A stretch of 36,302 nt of DNA from contig JAAZIA010000046.1 of NCBI GenBank assembly GCA_012510445.1, positions 1 through 36,302 on the forward strand, in the 5' to 3' direction. The stretch is from Bacteroidales bacterium (lineage in GTDB: Bacteria; Bacteroidota; Bacteroidia; Bacteroidales; UBA932). Made by a program: the position numbers and the translations under genes. The notes below the pieces were generated by a model. The model made no database searches and was not told where the DNA came from. It was given only the letters and a program-made list of their open reading frames with translations. This document shows positions 9,226 to 17,244 of this stretch, in pieces; position 1 is the stretch's first letter, and each line of letters begins with the position of its first letter.

Positions 9226-9867
9226 TTATGCAGATTGAGTGGTACCTAATAGTTCGCTAATCCTTGCCTCTACCCCTTCAATCAGGATGAGGTTCTGAGC
9301 ATTAAGTATGTCATAGGTATTCAATTCTTCTATGGTGATTACCTTGACTCTTTGAATATTCCGGGAGGACAAGTAAATGTTCCTGTCTCTTTCCGGAAGT
9401 ACCAACAAAATTTTCTTTCCGTTTACGTTCAGGTTCTGACAGATAGCAAGAAAATCTTTTGTTCTTGGAGTGTCCATAGTAAAGGGCTCAAGAACGGTAA
9501 TGGCCTGGTCCTGTGCTTTATAAGTTAAAGCAGAACGCCTAGCCAATTGTTTGAGCTTTTTATTAAGCTTAAACCGATAACTCCTGGGCTGAGGACCAAA
9601 AGTCCTGCCGCCTCCCACAAAGATTCCGGCTTTTAAACTTCCGTGGCGTGCTCCGCCTGAACCTTTCTGACGCACAATTTTACGTGTGCTGTGAGCTATC
9701 TCCCACCTTTCTTTTGTTTTGTGTGTACCCTGGCGCTTGTTGGCCATGTGTTGCTTCACATCCAAATAGATGGCGTGGTTGTTGGGCTCAATTCCAAATA
9801 CGGTATCGTCAAGGACTACCTTCTTTCCGGAATCCTGACCGTCAATTTTATATACTGCAATTTCCAT
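9226..9867 (-). CDS. rplD: Large-subunit ribosomal protein L4 (uL4)
   Basis: This 213-residue L4 has the extended tunnel loop around RKIVRQKGSGGARHGSLKAGIFVGGGRTFGPQPRSY (about residues 62-98), with the typical K-G-x-G-x-A-R-x-G run. In gamma-proteobacteria L4 is also the autogenous repressor of the S10 operon. Here its gene is the second in a segment that has lost the upstream part of that operon. It lies 4 bases after rplC. Confidence 0.97.
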   Translation of the reverse strand: MEIAVYKIDGQDSGKKVVLDDTVFGIEPNNHAIYLDVKQHMANKRQGTHKTKERWEIAHSTRKIVRQKGSGGARHGSLKAGIFVGGGRTFGPQPRSYRFKLNKKLKQLARRSALTYKAQDQAITVLEPFTMDTPRTKDFLAICQNLNVNGKKILLVLPERDRNIYLSSRNIQRVKVITIEELNTYDILNAQNLILIEGVEARISELLGTTQSA

Positions 9868-9871
9868 ACGG

Positions 9872-10501
9872 TTAGACCTCCAATATTACATAAGAACCGG
9901 CGGCACCGGGTACGGAGCCTTTTACGACTACTAGGTTATTCTCGGGGATTATTTTCATCACTCTAAGGTTCAGAACCTTAACCCTTTCCCCTCCCATACG
10001 TCCGGGCAATTTTTTGCCTTTAAATACACGCGATGGTGTAGCAGATGCCCCCAGAGACCCCGGGGTACGGACACGTTTGTGCTGACCATGAGATTCACTT
10101 CCAACTCTAGAGTAGCCGTGGCGTTTAATAACGCCCTGAAACCCTTTCCCTTTGGAAATACCTACCACATCTACCCAATCGATAAGACTGGGATCGAAGA
10201 TGTCATCAACGGTCACGGTGTCGCCCAAGCGCAATTCTTTTTTAAAATCATTTGGAAATTCCACCAATTTGCGTTTGGGTGTGGTTTTTGCCTTTTCAAA
10301 ATGGCCCTGAAGGGCCGCGCTGGTGTGCTTCTCTTTTTTCTCGTCATAGGCAAGCTGTACGGCGGCATAACCATCTTTCTCTTCCGTCTTCACTTGCGTA
10401 ACTACACACGGACCAGCCTCAATAACAGTACAGGGTATGTTTTTCCCGTTACTGTCGAAAATCGAGGTCATCCCGATTTTCTTTCCAATTAATCCAGGCA
10501 T
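9872..10501 (-). CDS. rplC: Large-subunit ribosomal protein L3 (uL3)
   Basis: [32 protein letters not shown] is the standard L3 start. The central [26 protein letters not shown] segment holds the conserved Gln/His region that reaches the peptidyl transferase centre; the length of 209 is normal. It is the first gene of the ribosomal unit here. Normally rpsJ (S10) lies directly before it, but the 95 bases between carB and this gene hold only a promoter and a small hairpin, and no reading frame of S10 size fits. Confidence 0.98.
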   Translation of the reverse strand: MPGLIGKKIGMTSIFDSNGKNIPCTVIEAGPCVVTQVKTEEKDGYAAVQLAYDEKKEKHTSAALQGHFEKAKTTPKRKLVEFPNDFKKELRLGDTVTVDDIFDPSLIDWVDVVGISKGKGFQGVIKRHGYSRVGSESHGQHKRVRTPGSLGASATPSRVFKGKKLPGRMGGERVKVLNLRVMKIIPENNLVVVKGSVPGAAGSYVILEV

Positions 10502-10541
10502 TGGTTGTTAATTTGGTGTTTATCAATAAAATGAACGATGT

Positions 10542-10556
10542 CCGCAGAAAATGCGG
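10542..10556 (-). promoter_or_regulatory. Small hairpin at the predicted 5' end of the rplC mRNA
   Basis: CCGCA (10542-10546) and TGCGG (10552-10556) form a perfect 5-base-pair stem around a GAAAA-type loop, at the position where the transcript from the promoter at 10561-10590 should begin. There is no T-tract after it, so it is not a terminator of carB. It may protect the mRNA end or take part in regulation; this is inference. Confidence 0.4.
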
Positions 10557-10560
10557 GTTG

Positions 10561-10590
10561 CAAAGATAGACGTAATTTTGGAAAATGCAA
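10561..10590 (-). promoter_or_regulatory. Bacteroidota-type promoter of the rplC-rpsC unit
   Basis: On the - strand TTG (10590-10588), a 19-base spacer and TATCTTTG (10568-10561) match the Bacteroidota consensus TTG-N19-21-TAnnTTTG without mismatch. It lies about 60 bases before the rplC start codon and just after the carB stop, and gives this ribosomal segment its own transcription start. Confidence 0.78.
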
Positions 10591-10596
10591 AAAATA

Positions 10597-13500
10597 TCAA
10601 TACTCCTGCCAGCTCTTTATTTGAATGTCTTCAACGGTAAGAGAACAGAAGGCCGTAATAAAGGCATCGGCAAGGCGAGCATTAGTCAGTAGCGGAATGT
10701 TCAAATCAATGGCAGCCCTTCTGATTTTATAACCGTTATCCAGTTCTCCCTTAGTTAAGTTCCTGGGAATATTCACTACAAGGTCTATTTCTTTTTGGTG
10801 CATCAAATCCAGGGCTTGTGGCCATTTGCTTGTATCCCCGGGCCAGTATACCCTGTGTGAAGGAACTCCGTTCTCTTTCAAGAACTTGTGTGTACCACCC
10901 GTGGCATAAAGCCGGTACCCTTTTCTGTGCAGCAGCTTTGTTGCACTTAACATATCTACTTTTTGGCGAGCCGCTCCTGTGGACAGCAATATCCCCTTAA
11001 CAGGAATTCTGTATCCTACTGCCAACATACTAATTAAAATGGCTTCTGCCGTATCGTCTGCAATACAACCTACTTCACCGGTAGAGGCCATATCCACTCC
11101 CATGACCGGATCTGCTTTTTGCAAACGGTTAAAGGAAAATTGAGACGCTTTAATGCCTACATAATCCAAATCAAATTCATTCTTTTGCGGAGGTTGTACC
11201 GGTAACCCCAGCATAACCTTGGTAGCCATTTCAATAAAATTGATTTTTAAGACTTTACTCACAAACGGGAAGCTTCTGGAAGCGCGTAAATTACATTCAA
11301 TCACTTTGATTTCATTTCCTTTGGCCAGGTACTGAATGTTAAAGGGGCCCGTTATGCTCAGCTCTTTTGCAATTTGTCGTGTAATTCTTTTAATACGCCG
11401 TACCGTTTCTACATATAACTTTTGAGGTGGGAACTGAATGGTGGCATCTCCGCTGTGAACCCCGGCAAACTCCACGTGTTCGCTTATGGCATACGCTAGA
11501 ATTTGACCTTTATCTGCCACGGCGTCCATTTCTATTTCTTTGGCATGCTCTATAAATTGACTTACTACTACCGGATGTTGTTTGCTCACGTTGGCCGCCT
11601 GTTTTAAAAACCGTTCCATTTCCTCTTTGTTGGAGCAAACGTTCATGGCAGCACCGCTCAGCACGTAGCTTGGCCTTACCAACACGGGGAATCCAACTTC
11701 CCGCACAAAGACCTCTATGGCTTTCAGGGAGGAAAGTTCTTTCCATCGCGGCTGATCCACTCCCATACGGTCCAGCATGGTAGAAAACTTATGACGGTCT
11801 TCTGCGTTGTCTATGTACCTGGCCGGGGTGCCTAAAAGAGGTACGTTTTGTTTGTCCAGAATGACAGCCAGATTGTTTGGAATCTGTCCGCCTGTAGATA
11901 AAATAACACCGGCCGGATCTTCCAGCTCTACAATATCCATTACCCGCTCGTTGGTGAGCTCGTCAAAATACAAACGGTCACAAACGTCGTAATCGGTAGA
12001 GACCGTTTCCGGATTGTAGTTGATCATAACAGATCGGTACCCTTCGCTGCGGATGGTTTGCAAAGCTTGTACACCGCACCAATCAAACTCTACCGAACTG
12101 CCAATGCGATACGCCCCCGACCCCAGAACGATTACCGAGCGTTTGTCTTTGCAGTACTCCAAATCGTGTTCTTTACCTCCGTATGTCAGATACAAGTAAT
12201 TGGCTTGAGCAGGGAACTCTCCGGCCAAGGTATCTATTTGCTTAACTACCGGTGTAATCCCAAGGGCTTTCCTCAAGCGTCGTATGGTCAGCGGATGCTC
12301 TTGCGTCATATCGTCTTTCCACAAAGCGCGTGCGATTTGAAAATCGGAAAACCCTTTGCGTTTTGCCTCGTACAGCAACTCCACTTCTGCCTCGCCCCAG
12401 TTTTTGACCTGCTGCTTCTGGTTCTTAGCTTGCTGTTCCAGGCTTCTGTCTTGCAGCCCTCGGCTCTTGAGCAGTTCTCCCTCCTCCGGATGATTTTCCG
12501 GTGGAGATAATACTTCCAATTTCCTGCCCGTCTCTATGATGCCCTGCAGTTTGTATAAAAACCACTTATCAATATGGGTCAGTTGGTGGATCTGCTCTAC
12601 CGAGTATCCGGCTTGCATGGCTTTGCTTATCACAAAAATCCTCATATCGGTAGGCTCGTGCAAAGCCTTGTCAACCTCGGCAATCACCAGGTCTCTGTTC
12701 TCCATAAACCCGTGCATGCCCTGTCCAATCATACGCAGACCTTTCTGAAGGGCTTCTTCAAAAGTACGTCCGACGGCCATTACCTCTCCCACAGATTTCA
12801 TGCTGCTGCCTATGGTCTTATCAATACCTTGGAATTTGCCGAGGTCCCAACGCGGAATCTTACAAACCACATAATCCATGGCCGGCTCATAAAAAGCCGA
12901 AGTGGAACGGGTAACGGAATTTTTCAGCTGGTGTAATCCGTAACCCAAAGCGAGTTTTGCCGCCACAAAAGCCAGCGGATACCCCGTTGCCTTGGAAGCC
13001 AACGCCGAAGAACGACTCAGGCGCGCATTGACTTCAATTACGCGGTACTCGTCGCTGCTTACGTCAAATGCATACTGAACGTTACATTCTCCCACCACCC
13101 CCAGATGGCGTACAATCTGTATGGCCACCTCTCGCAGCTTCTTGATTTCTCTGTCGTCCAATGTTTGTGTGGGAGCTACCACAATGCTTTCTCCCGTATG
13201 AATTCCCAAAGGGTCAAAATTTTCCATATGGCAAACGGTTATGCAATGGTCGTATGCATCCCGTACTACCTCAAATTCTATTTCTTTCCAGCCTTTCAGG
13301 CTTTTTTCCACCAGCACCTGAGGGGAATAGACAAAGGCTTTTTCTGCCAAAGCCTTCAACTCGTCCCGGTTGTTACAAAACCCCGAGCCGAGTCCTCCCA
13401 ACGCATAGGCAGCCCGTATAATAACAGGGTACCCCAGGTTCTCGGCAGCCGCCTGTGCCTGTTCCACAGACTGTACCGCTGTGCTCTCTATGGTTTTTAC

Positions 13501-13908
13501 TTGTATCTCGTTGAGCCTGCGAACAAACAGTTCCCGGTCTTCTGTTTCTATAATGGATTGGATGGGAGTTCCCAGAATGTCAACTCCGTATTTTTCAAAT
13601 ACCCCTTTATGATACAACTCCACCCCACAATTCAAAGCTGTTTGACCGCCAAAGGCCAGTAATACCCCCTGCGGACGTTCTTTGGCAATGACTTGCTCAA
13701 CAAAATAAGGAGTAATGGGTAGAAAATACACCGTATCTGCTACGCCCTCAGATGTCTGAACCGTGGCAATGTTCGGGTTGATCAAGACCGTTTTGATGCC
13801 CTCCTCCTTGATGGCTTTTAAGGCCTGAGAGCCGGAATAGTCAAATTCTCCCGCCTCTCCAATTTTGAGGGCGCCTGAACCCAGCAGCAATATTTTATCC
13901 GGCTTCAT
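10597..13908 (-). CDS. carB: Carbamoyl-phosphate synthase large subunit
   Basis: The 1103-residue protein makes carbamoyl phosphate from bicarbonate, ammonia and two ATP, for pyrimidine and arginine synthesis. Two ATP-grasp halves are recognisable. The first opens with LGSGALKIGEAGEFDYSGSQ and the second with LGSGAYRIGSSVEFDWCGVQ (near residue 592). The C-terminal MGS-like regulatory domain includes GYRLYATGGTHKFL. The sequence type is the CAD-like one found in eukaryotes and in Bacteroidales rather than the E. coli type. No lesion was found. It follows carA, whose glutaminase active site appears broken; if so, this subunit would have to use free ammonia. The stop is 95 bases before rplC. Confidence 0.97.
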   Translation of the reverse strand: MKPDKILLLGSGALKIGEAGEFDYSGSQALKAIKEEGIKTVLINPNIATVQTSEGVADTVYFLPITPYFVEQVIAKERPQGVLLAFGGQTALNCGVELYHKGVFEKYGVDILGTPIQSIIETEDRELFVRRLNEIQVKTIESTAVQSVEQAQAAAENLGYPVIIRAAYALGGLGSGFCNNRDELKALAEKAFVYSPQVLVEKSLKGWKEIEFEVVRDAYDHCITVCHMENFDPLGIHTGESIVVAPTQTLDDREIKKLREVAIQIVRHLGVVGECNVQYAFDVSSDEYRVIEVNARLSRSSALASKATGYPLAFVAAKLALGYGLHQLKNSVTRSTSAFYEPAMDYVVCKIPRWDLGKFQGIDKTIGSSMKSVGEVMAVGRTFEEALQKGLRMIGQGMHGFMENRDLVIAEVDKALHEPTDMRIFVISKAMQAGYSVEQIHQLTHIDKWFLYKLQGIIETGRKLEVLSPPENHPEEGELLKSRGLQDRSLEQQAKNQKQQVKNWGEAEVELLYEAKRKGFSDFQIARALWKDDMTQEHPLTIRRLRKALGITPVVKQIDTLAGEFPAQANYLYLTYGGKEHDLEYCKDKRSVIVLGSGAYRIGSSVEFDWCGVQALQTIRSEGYRSVMINYNPETVSTDYDVCDRLYFDELTNERVMDIVELEDPAGVILSTGGQIPNNLAVILDKQNVPLLGTPARYIDNAEDRHKFSTMLDRMGVDQPRWKELSSLKAIEVFVREVGFPVLVRPSYVLSGAAMNVCSNKEEMERFLKQAANVSKQHPVVVSQFIEHAKEIEMDAVADKGQILAYAISEHVEFAGVHSGDATIQFPPQKLYVETVRRIKRITRQIAKELSITGPFNIQYLAKGNEIKVIECNLRASRSFPFVSKVLKINFIEMATKVMLGLPVQPPQKNEFDLDYVGIKASQFSFNRLQKADPVMGVDMASTGEVGCIADDTAEAILISMLAVGYRIPVKGILLSTGAARQKVDMLSATKLLHRKGYRLYATGGTHKFLKENGVPSHRVYWPGDTSKWPQALDLMHQKEIDLVVNIPRNLTKGELDNGYKIRRAAIDLNIPLLTNARLADAFITAFCSLTVEDIQIKSWQEY

Positions 13909-14954
13909 AAGGTTAAAGGCTTTTTACAAATTGCTGTATCAAACTGAGTCGCAAAAAAAGGGCCCGACTTATGGCGTATGCCTTCCACAGTCCCGTCGTT
14001 CATATTTGTAAAAGAGGGTATCCAACCTTCCGGTAAACTTTCTGCTTCCAGCGCATACCCGTGGTTTTGCGACGTAATGATGCATTGGCCCGTTACGGTA
14101 TCAAGAACCGGCTGGTTGTGCCCACGGTGTCCGTTCTTCATGGGTATTACCTTTCCTCCGGCAGCCAATCCCAGCAGCAAATGACCCATACAGATTCCGG
14201 TAACGGGCTTCTCTCCCTCCAACGCATAACGGATGTGTTCTATGGTTATCCTACACAAACGAGGATCTCCCGGCCCGTTACTTATAAAAATCCCGTCGTA
14301 AGACAGATGCCTGAAATCGTAATCCCAAGGCACCCTCACCACCGTCAAACCACTGCGCAATAGATTACGCAGGATACTATGTCGCACGCCACAATCCACC
14401 AATACTATTTTTTTTGCGCCCGGATTGCCCGGATAGGTTATTACCTCCTTGCAGGAAACCTCGGCTATCGGGTGGTTTTCTACCATTTTACTACCGGCAA
14501 TACCTCCACCCTCCCAATTGTCACCCCCTACCACCAGCCTCCCTTTTAAAGGGCCCTTTTCCCTGAGCACCTGTACAAGCGCCCGGGTATCCACATCGTA
14601 AATTCCCGGAACCTTCTCCTCGGCCAGCCAGTCTTCCAGACTTAACCCCGCACTCCAGTGGCTGAAAGAGCGGCTATGATCAAAAACTACCAGACCCTTT
14701 ACTTGAATTTTCTCACTTTCCAAGCAGCGCGAGATGCCCCGCTCGTCTATTCCCCTGTCCGGAACCCCGTAGTTGCCAACCAACGGATACGTAAGAACAA
14801 GAATGTGACCGGCAAGGGAGGGGTCTGTAAGCAGCTCCGGATATCCCGTCATACCCGTATGAAAAACAACGGTTCCACTCGCAGAAGCTATGTGACCGAA
14901 CGCCCTCCCCTCAAAGACAGTTCCGTCTGCCAGAATAATTTGTGCTTTGCTCAT
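13905..14954 (-). CDS. carA: Carbamoyl-phosphate synthase small subunit with a damaged glutaminase site
   Basis: CarA normally hydrolyses glutamine and channels ammonia to CarB. The ATG at 14954 is used; an in-frame GTG two codons earlier is less likely. The N-terminal CarA domain and the class I amidotransferase domain are recognisable (ISNGPGDP; nucleophile Cys255 in GICMGH; SQNHGYALEAESLPEGW). Two parts of the active site are missing. The GHQ Gln after the nucleophile is Leu259. The catalytic His and Glu of the HPE motif are gone: after ATQF (Phe338) the frame reads an unrelated 11-residue tail. In another frame the same DNA encodes a normal CarA end, IQQFVKSL, followed by TAA (13915-13913). 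This fits a frameshifting deletion of roughly 15 codons near 13940. The overlap with the carB start is a by-product of the shifted frame. It may be non-functional for glutamine or a pseudogene. Confidence 0.9.
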   Translation of the reverse strand: MSKAQIILADGTVFEGRAFGHIASASGTVVFHTGMTGYPELLTDPSLAGHILVLTYPLVGNYGVPDRGIDERGISRCLESEKIQVKGLVVFDHSRSFSHWSAGLSLEDWLAEEKVPGIYDVDTRALVQVLREKGPLKGRLVVGGDNWEGGGIAGSKMVENHPIAEVSCKEVITYPGNPGAKKIVLVDCGVRHSILRNLLRSGLTVVRVPWDYDFRHLSYDGIFISNGPGDPRLCRITIEHIRYALEGEKPVTGICMGHLLLGLAAGGKVIPMKNGHRGHNQPVLDTVTGQCIITSQNHGYALEAESLPEGWIPSFTNMNDGTVEGIRHKSGPFFATQFDTAICKKPLTL

Positions 14955-14998
14955 GATCACACGTTAATGGTCGTTACATTCAATGTAGCGCTCCAAAA

Positions 14999-17173
14999 TC
15001 AAAAACCTACAGCAACACTTTTTTTAAGGCGTATGTCATCCGATGATGTTCCTACCCACAACTCAATGGTTCCGGGCTCCAAAGCCCAGTCTTGCAGCGC
15101 CTCGTCCCAGTGTTGTAAGGCATTGACCGGAAAGGTAAGGGTTACGCGGGCTGTTTTCCCGGGAGCAACACGTACCCTGCGGAAAGCTTTTAGCTCTTTA
15201 GGAGGAAATTCAACCTCGGATTCCGGCCTGTTCACATACAACTGCACTACTTCTTCGGCTGCCATGGTTCCGGTGTTTTTCAAACGAACGATAACAGACA
15301 CCTCATCGGAAGGCTTGTACCGGTTTTTTCCTGTTTGCATAGAAACGTACTCAAAAGAGGTATAGGACAATCCGTGTCCAAAAGCATACATGGGTTGTAT
15401 TTCTTGTGCATCGTACCAACGGTATCCCACATAGATGTCCTCTGAGTAATCGGCCTGTTCAAAATTGGGGTAATTGTTAAGCGCGTAGGCCGGAGAATCC
15501 TGTAACCGCATAGGAAAAGTGAATGGCAGTTTACCGGAAGGTACCACGTTGCCAAGCAACACATCGGCCAACGCATTGCCTCCCTCGGATCCGTTAAACC
15601 AAGATACCAGCATGGCCGGGGAAAAAGCCTCTAATGTAGTAAGGTCAACGGGTGCTCCGGTAACAACCACAGTAACAATGGCCGGATTGACCCGGGCAAT
15701 TTCCTGTATCAATTCGTCCTGCATGGAAAGAAGGTCTATGCTTGTGCGGTCTGCTCCCTCTGTTTCTACTTCACGGTTGTTTCCGGCAAAGAAAAGCACC
15801 AAGTCTGCTTCACGGGCCGCATCAAGCGCTTGCAAAAGCAAGGTGTCGTCTGGCCTCATGCCTCGGCGCTCACCTCCGGACAACATACCTCCGGTACCTG
15901 TAAGCACAACATCTCCCAGCACCCCTGTTCTCTGCCTGTCCCAACGCGAAAATCCTTTATATCCGCGAGCGTATATTATCTGTGCCTTGTCTCCTATTTT
16001 CTGTTGCAATCCCTCCAGCGGAGTGATTTCGTAACGGGCTTTCACCCCGGCTCCAATGCCCCCTTGTGCATGTTTTTTGACGGCATTGTCACCAATGACG
16101 GCAATCTTTTTGTATTTGTTTAAATCCAAAGGCAGCAGGGCCTCGGCGTTTTTTAACAACACAATGGAACGCGTAGCTATTTCATAGGCCATTTCGCTAT
16201 GCTCGGGAGTACTGACGGGCCTAACATCAGAAGTTTCTTCTATAGGCGGCACTGTCATCCTTACGCGTAAGATGTTTTCTACTTTCCTGTCAATCACTTC
16301 CTCCGGAACTGCTCCGCTCCGTACCGAGTCCAGCAAAGCCTGCCCAAAGTACCTGTCGCCGGGCATCTCTACATCCAGTCCTGCCAGAGCAGAGGCTACC
16401 GTACTGTGCGTTCCGCCCCAATCAGAAACAACCAACCCCTTAAAGCCCCACTCGTTGCGTAATATGTCTGTAAGCAACAATGTGTTCTCTGCACACCAGC
16501 TGCCAAATACCTTATTGTAAGCAGCCATCACACCCCATACCCCCGCCTCTTCCACAGCCGCACGGAACGGAGGCAAATAAATCTCGCGCATAGCCCTTTG
16601 GCTTATACGCACATCTACAGCACCTCGGTTGTTCTCCTGGTTGTTCAATGCATAATGCTTAATGCAGGCAGCCGCTCCGTTCTCCTGCACCCCGTTAATA
16701 TACCCAACGGTAAGCCGAGCACTCAATAGCGGGTCTTCGCTCAGGTACTCGTACGTCCTGCCTCCGGTAGGAATCCGTTGAATGTTCACGGCTGGTCCCA
16801 GCACCATATCCTTACCCCGGGTACGCGTTTCTTCTGCCAATCCTTTACCATACAGCCAGGCCATCTCTTCACTCCACGTAGCTGCCAAGGCAGAACCTGT
16901 TGGAAAGAACGTTGCCGAGTCTGTAGTCAAGCGCAAAGGAGCCCAGGAATGAGGCTCCAGCTCTTCGCGGACCCCAAACGGCCCGTCTGCATATTTCAAA
17001 GGCGCAACCCCCAGCCTCTCCACACCGCCCGAGGTAAACATAGTATGACCATGCAACATCTGAATCTTTTCTTCCAATGTCATTTGCCCCACCAGCTGTT
17101 GCACCTGTTTTTCTACTCCGTTTTGGCATGCTCCCAGCATGCAAAACATAGCAATTACAAACGTTTTTTTCAT
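14999..17173 (-). CDS. Glycoside hydrolase family 3 (beta-glucosidase-like) lipoprotein
   Basis: The 724-residue protein has a lipobox MLGAC (Cys16). The GH3 N-terminal TIM-barrel domain contains KYADGPFGVR near residue 60 and the nucleophile Asp251 in GLVVSDWGG. The GH3 C-terminal domain follows (SIVLLKNAEALLPLD, then the GSEGGNALADVLLG region). A C-terminal fibronectin III-like domain (YTSFEYVSMQ ... VVQLYVNRPESEV) completes the usual architecture. It removes terminal sugars, probably beta-glucose, from oligosaccharides in the periplasm; the exact specificity is not visible. It is 44 bases before carA, co-directional, and no terminator was seen between them, so carA-carB could be read from the GH3 transcript. 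A TATATTTG box lies 5 bases before its start. Confidence 0.93.
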   Translation of the reverse strand: MKKTFVIAMFCMLGACQNGVEKQVQQLVGQMTLEEKIQMLHGHTMFTSGGVERLGVAPLKYADGPFGVREELEPHSWAPLRLTTDSATFFPTGSALAATWSEEMAWLYGKGLAEETRTRGKDMVLGPAVNIQRIPTGGRTYEYLSEDPLLSARLTVGYINGVQENGAAACIKHYALNNQENNRGAVDVRISQRAMREIYLPPFRAAVEEAGVWGVMAAYNKVFGSWCAENTLLLTDILRNEWGFKGLVVSDWGGTHSTVASALAGLDVEMPGDRYFGQALLDSVRSGAVPEEVIDRKVENILRVRMTVPPIEETSDVRPVSTPEHSEMAYEIATRSIVLLKNAEALLPLDLNKYKKIAVIGDNAVKKHAQGGIGAGVKARYEITPLEGLQQKIGDKAQIIYARGYKGFSRWDRQRTGVLGDVVLTGTGGMLSGGERRGMRPDDTLLLQALDAAREADLVLFFAGNNREVETEGADRTSIDLLSMQDELIQEIARVNPAIVTVVVTGAPVDLTTLEAFSPAMLVSWFNGSEGGNALADVLLGNVVPSGKLPFTFPMRLQDSPAYALNNYPNFEQADYSEDIYVGYRWYDAQEIQPMYAFGHGLSYTSFEYVSMQTGKNRYKPSDEVSVIVRLKNTGTMAAEEVVQLYVNRPESEVEFPPKELKAFRRVRVAPGKTARVTLTFPVNALQHWDEALQDWALEPGTIELWVGTSSDDIRLKKSVAVGF

Positions 17174-17177
17174 AACA

Positions 17178-17185
17178 CAAATATA
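17178..17185 (-). promoter_or_regulatory. Possible -7 promoter element before the GH3 gene
   Basis: TATATTTG matches TAnnTTTG, only 5 bases before the ATG. No TTG is found 19-21 bases upstream, so the call rests on the -7 box alone. Confidence 0.33.
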
Positions 17186-17244
17186 CTAATTCGTCGGATA
17201 GTTTCTGTGTATTTTACTAATTTGCAGAAGATTGCTAAAAACAA

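Noticed and set aside
13905-13908. ATGA overlap of carA and carB as evidence of translational coupling
   Set aside because: The overlap exists only because the carA frame is shifted near 13940. The original carA stop was probably TAA at 13915-13913, four bases before carB.
10597-13908. CarB resembles the eukaryotic CAD type, suggesting transfer from a eukaryote
   Set aside because: This type is usual in Bacteroidales as far as I know, so no transfer event needs to be proposed. TGYPE and GHNQPV in CarA are also normal for this type and were not counted as lesions.
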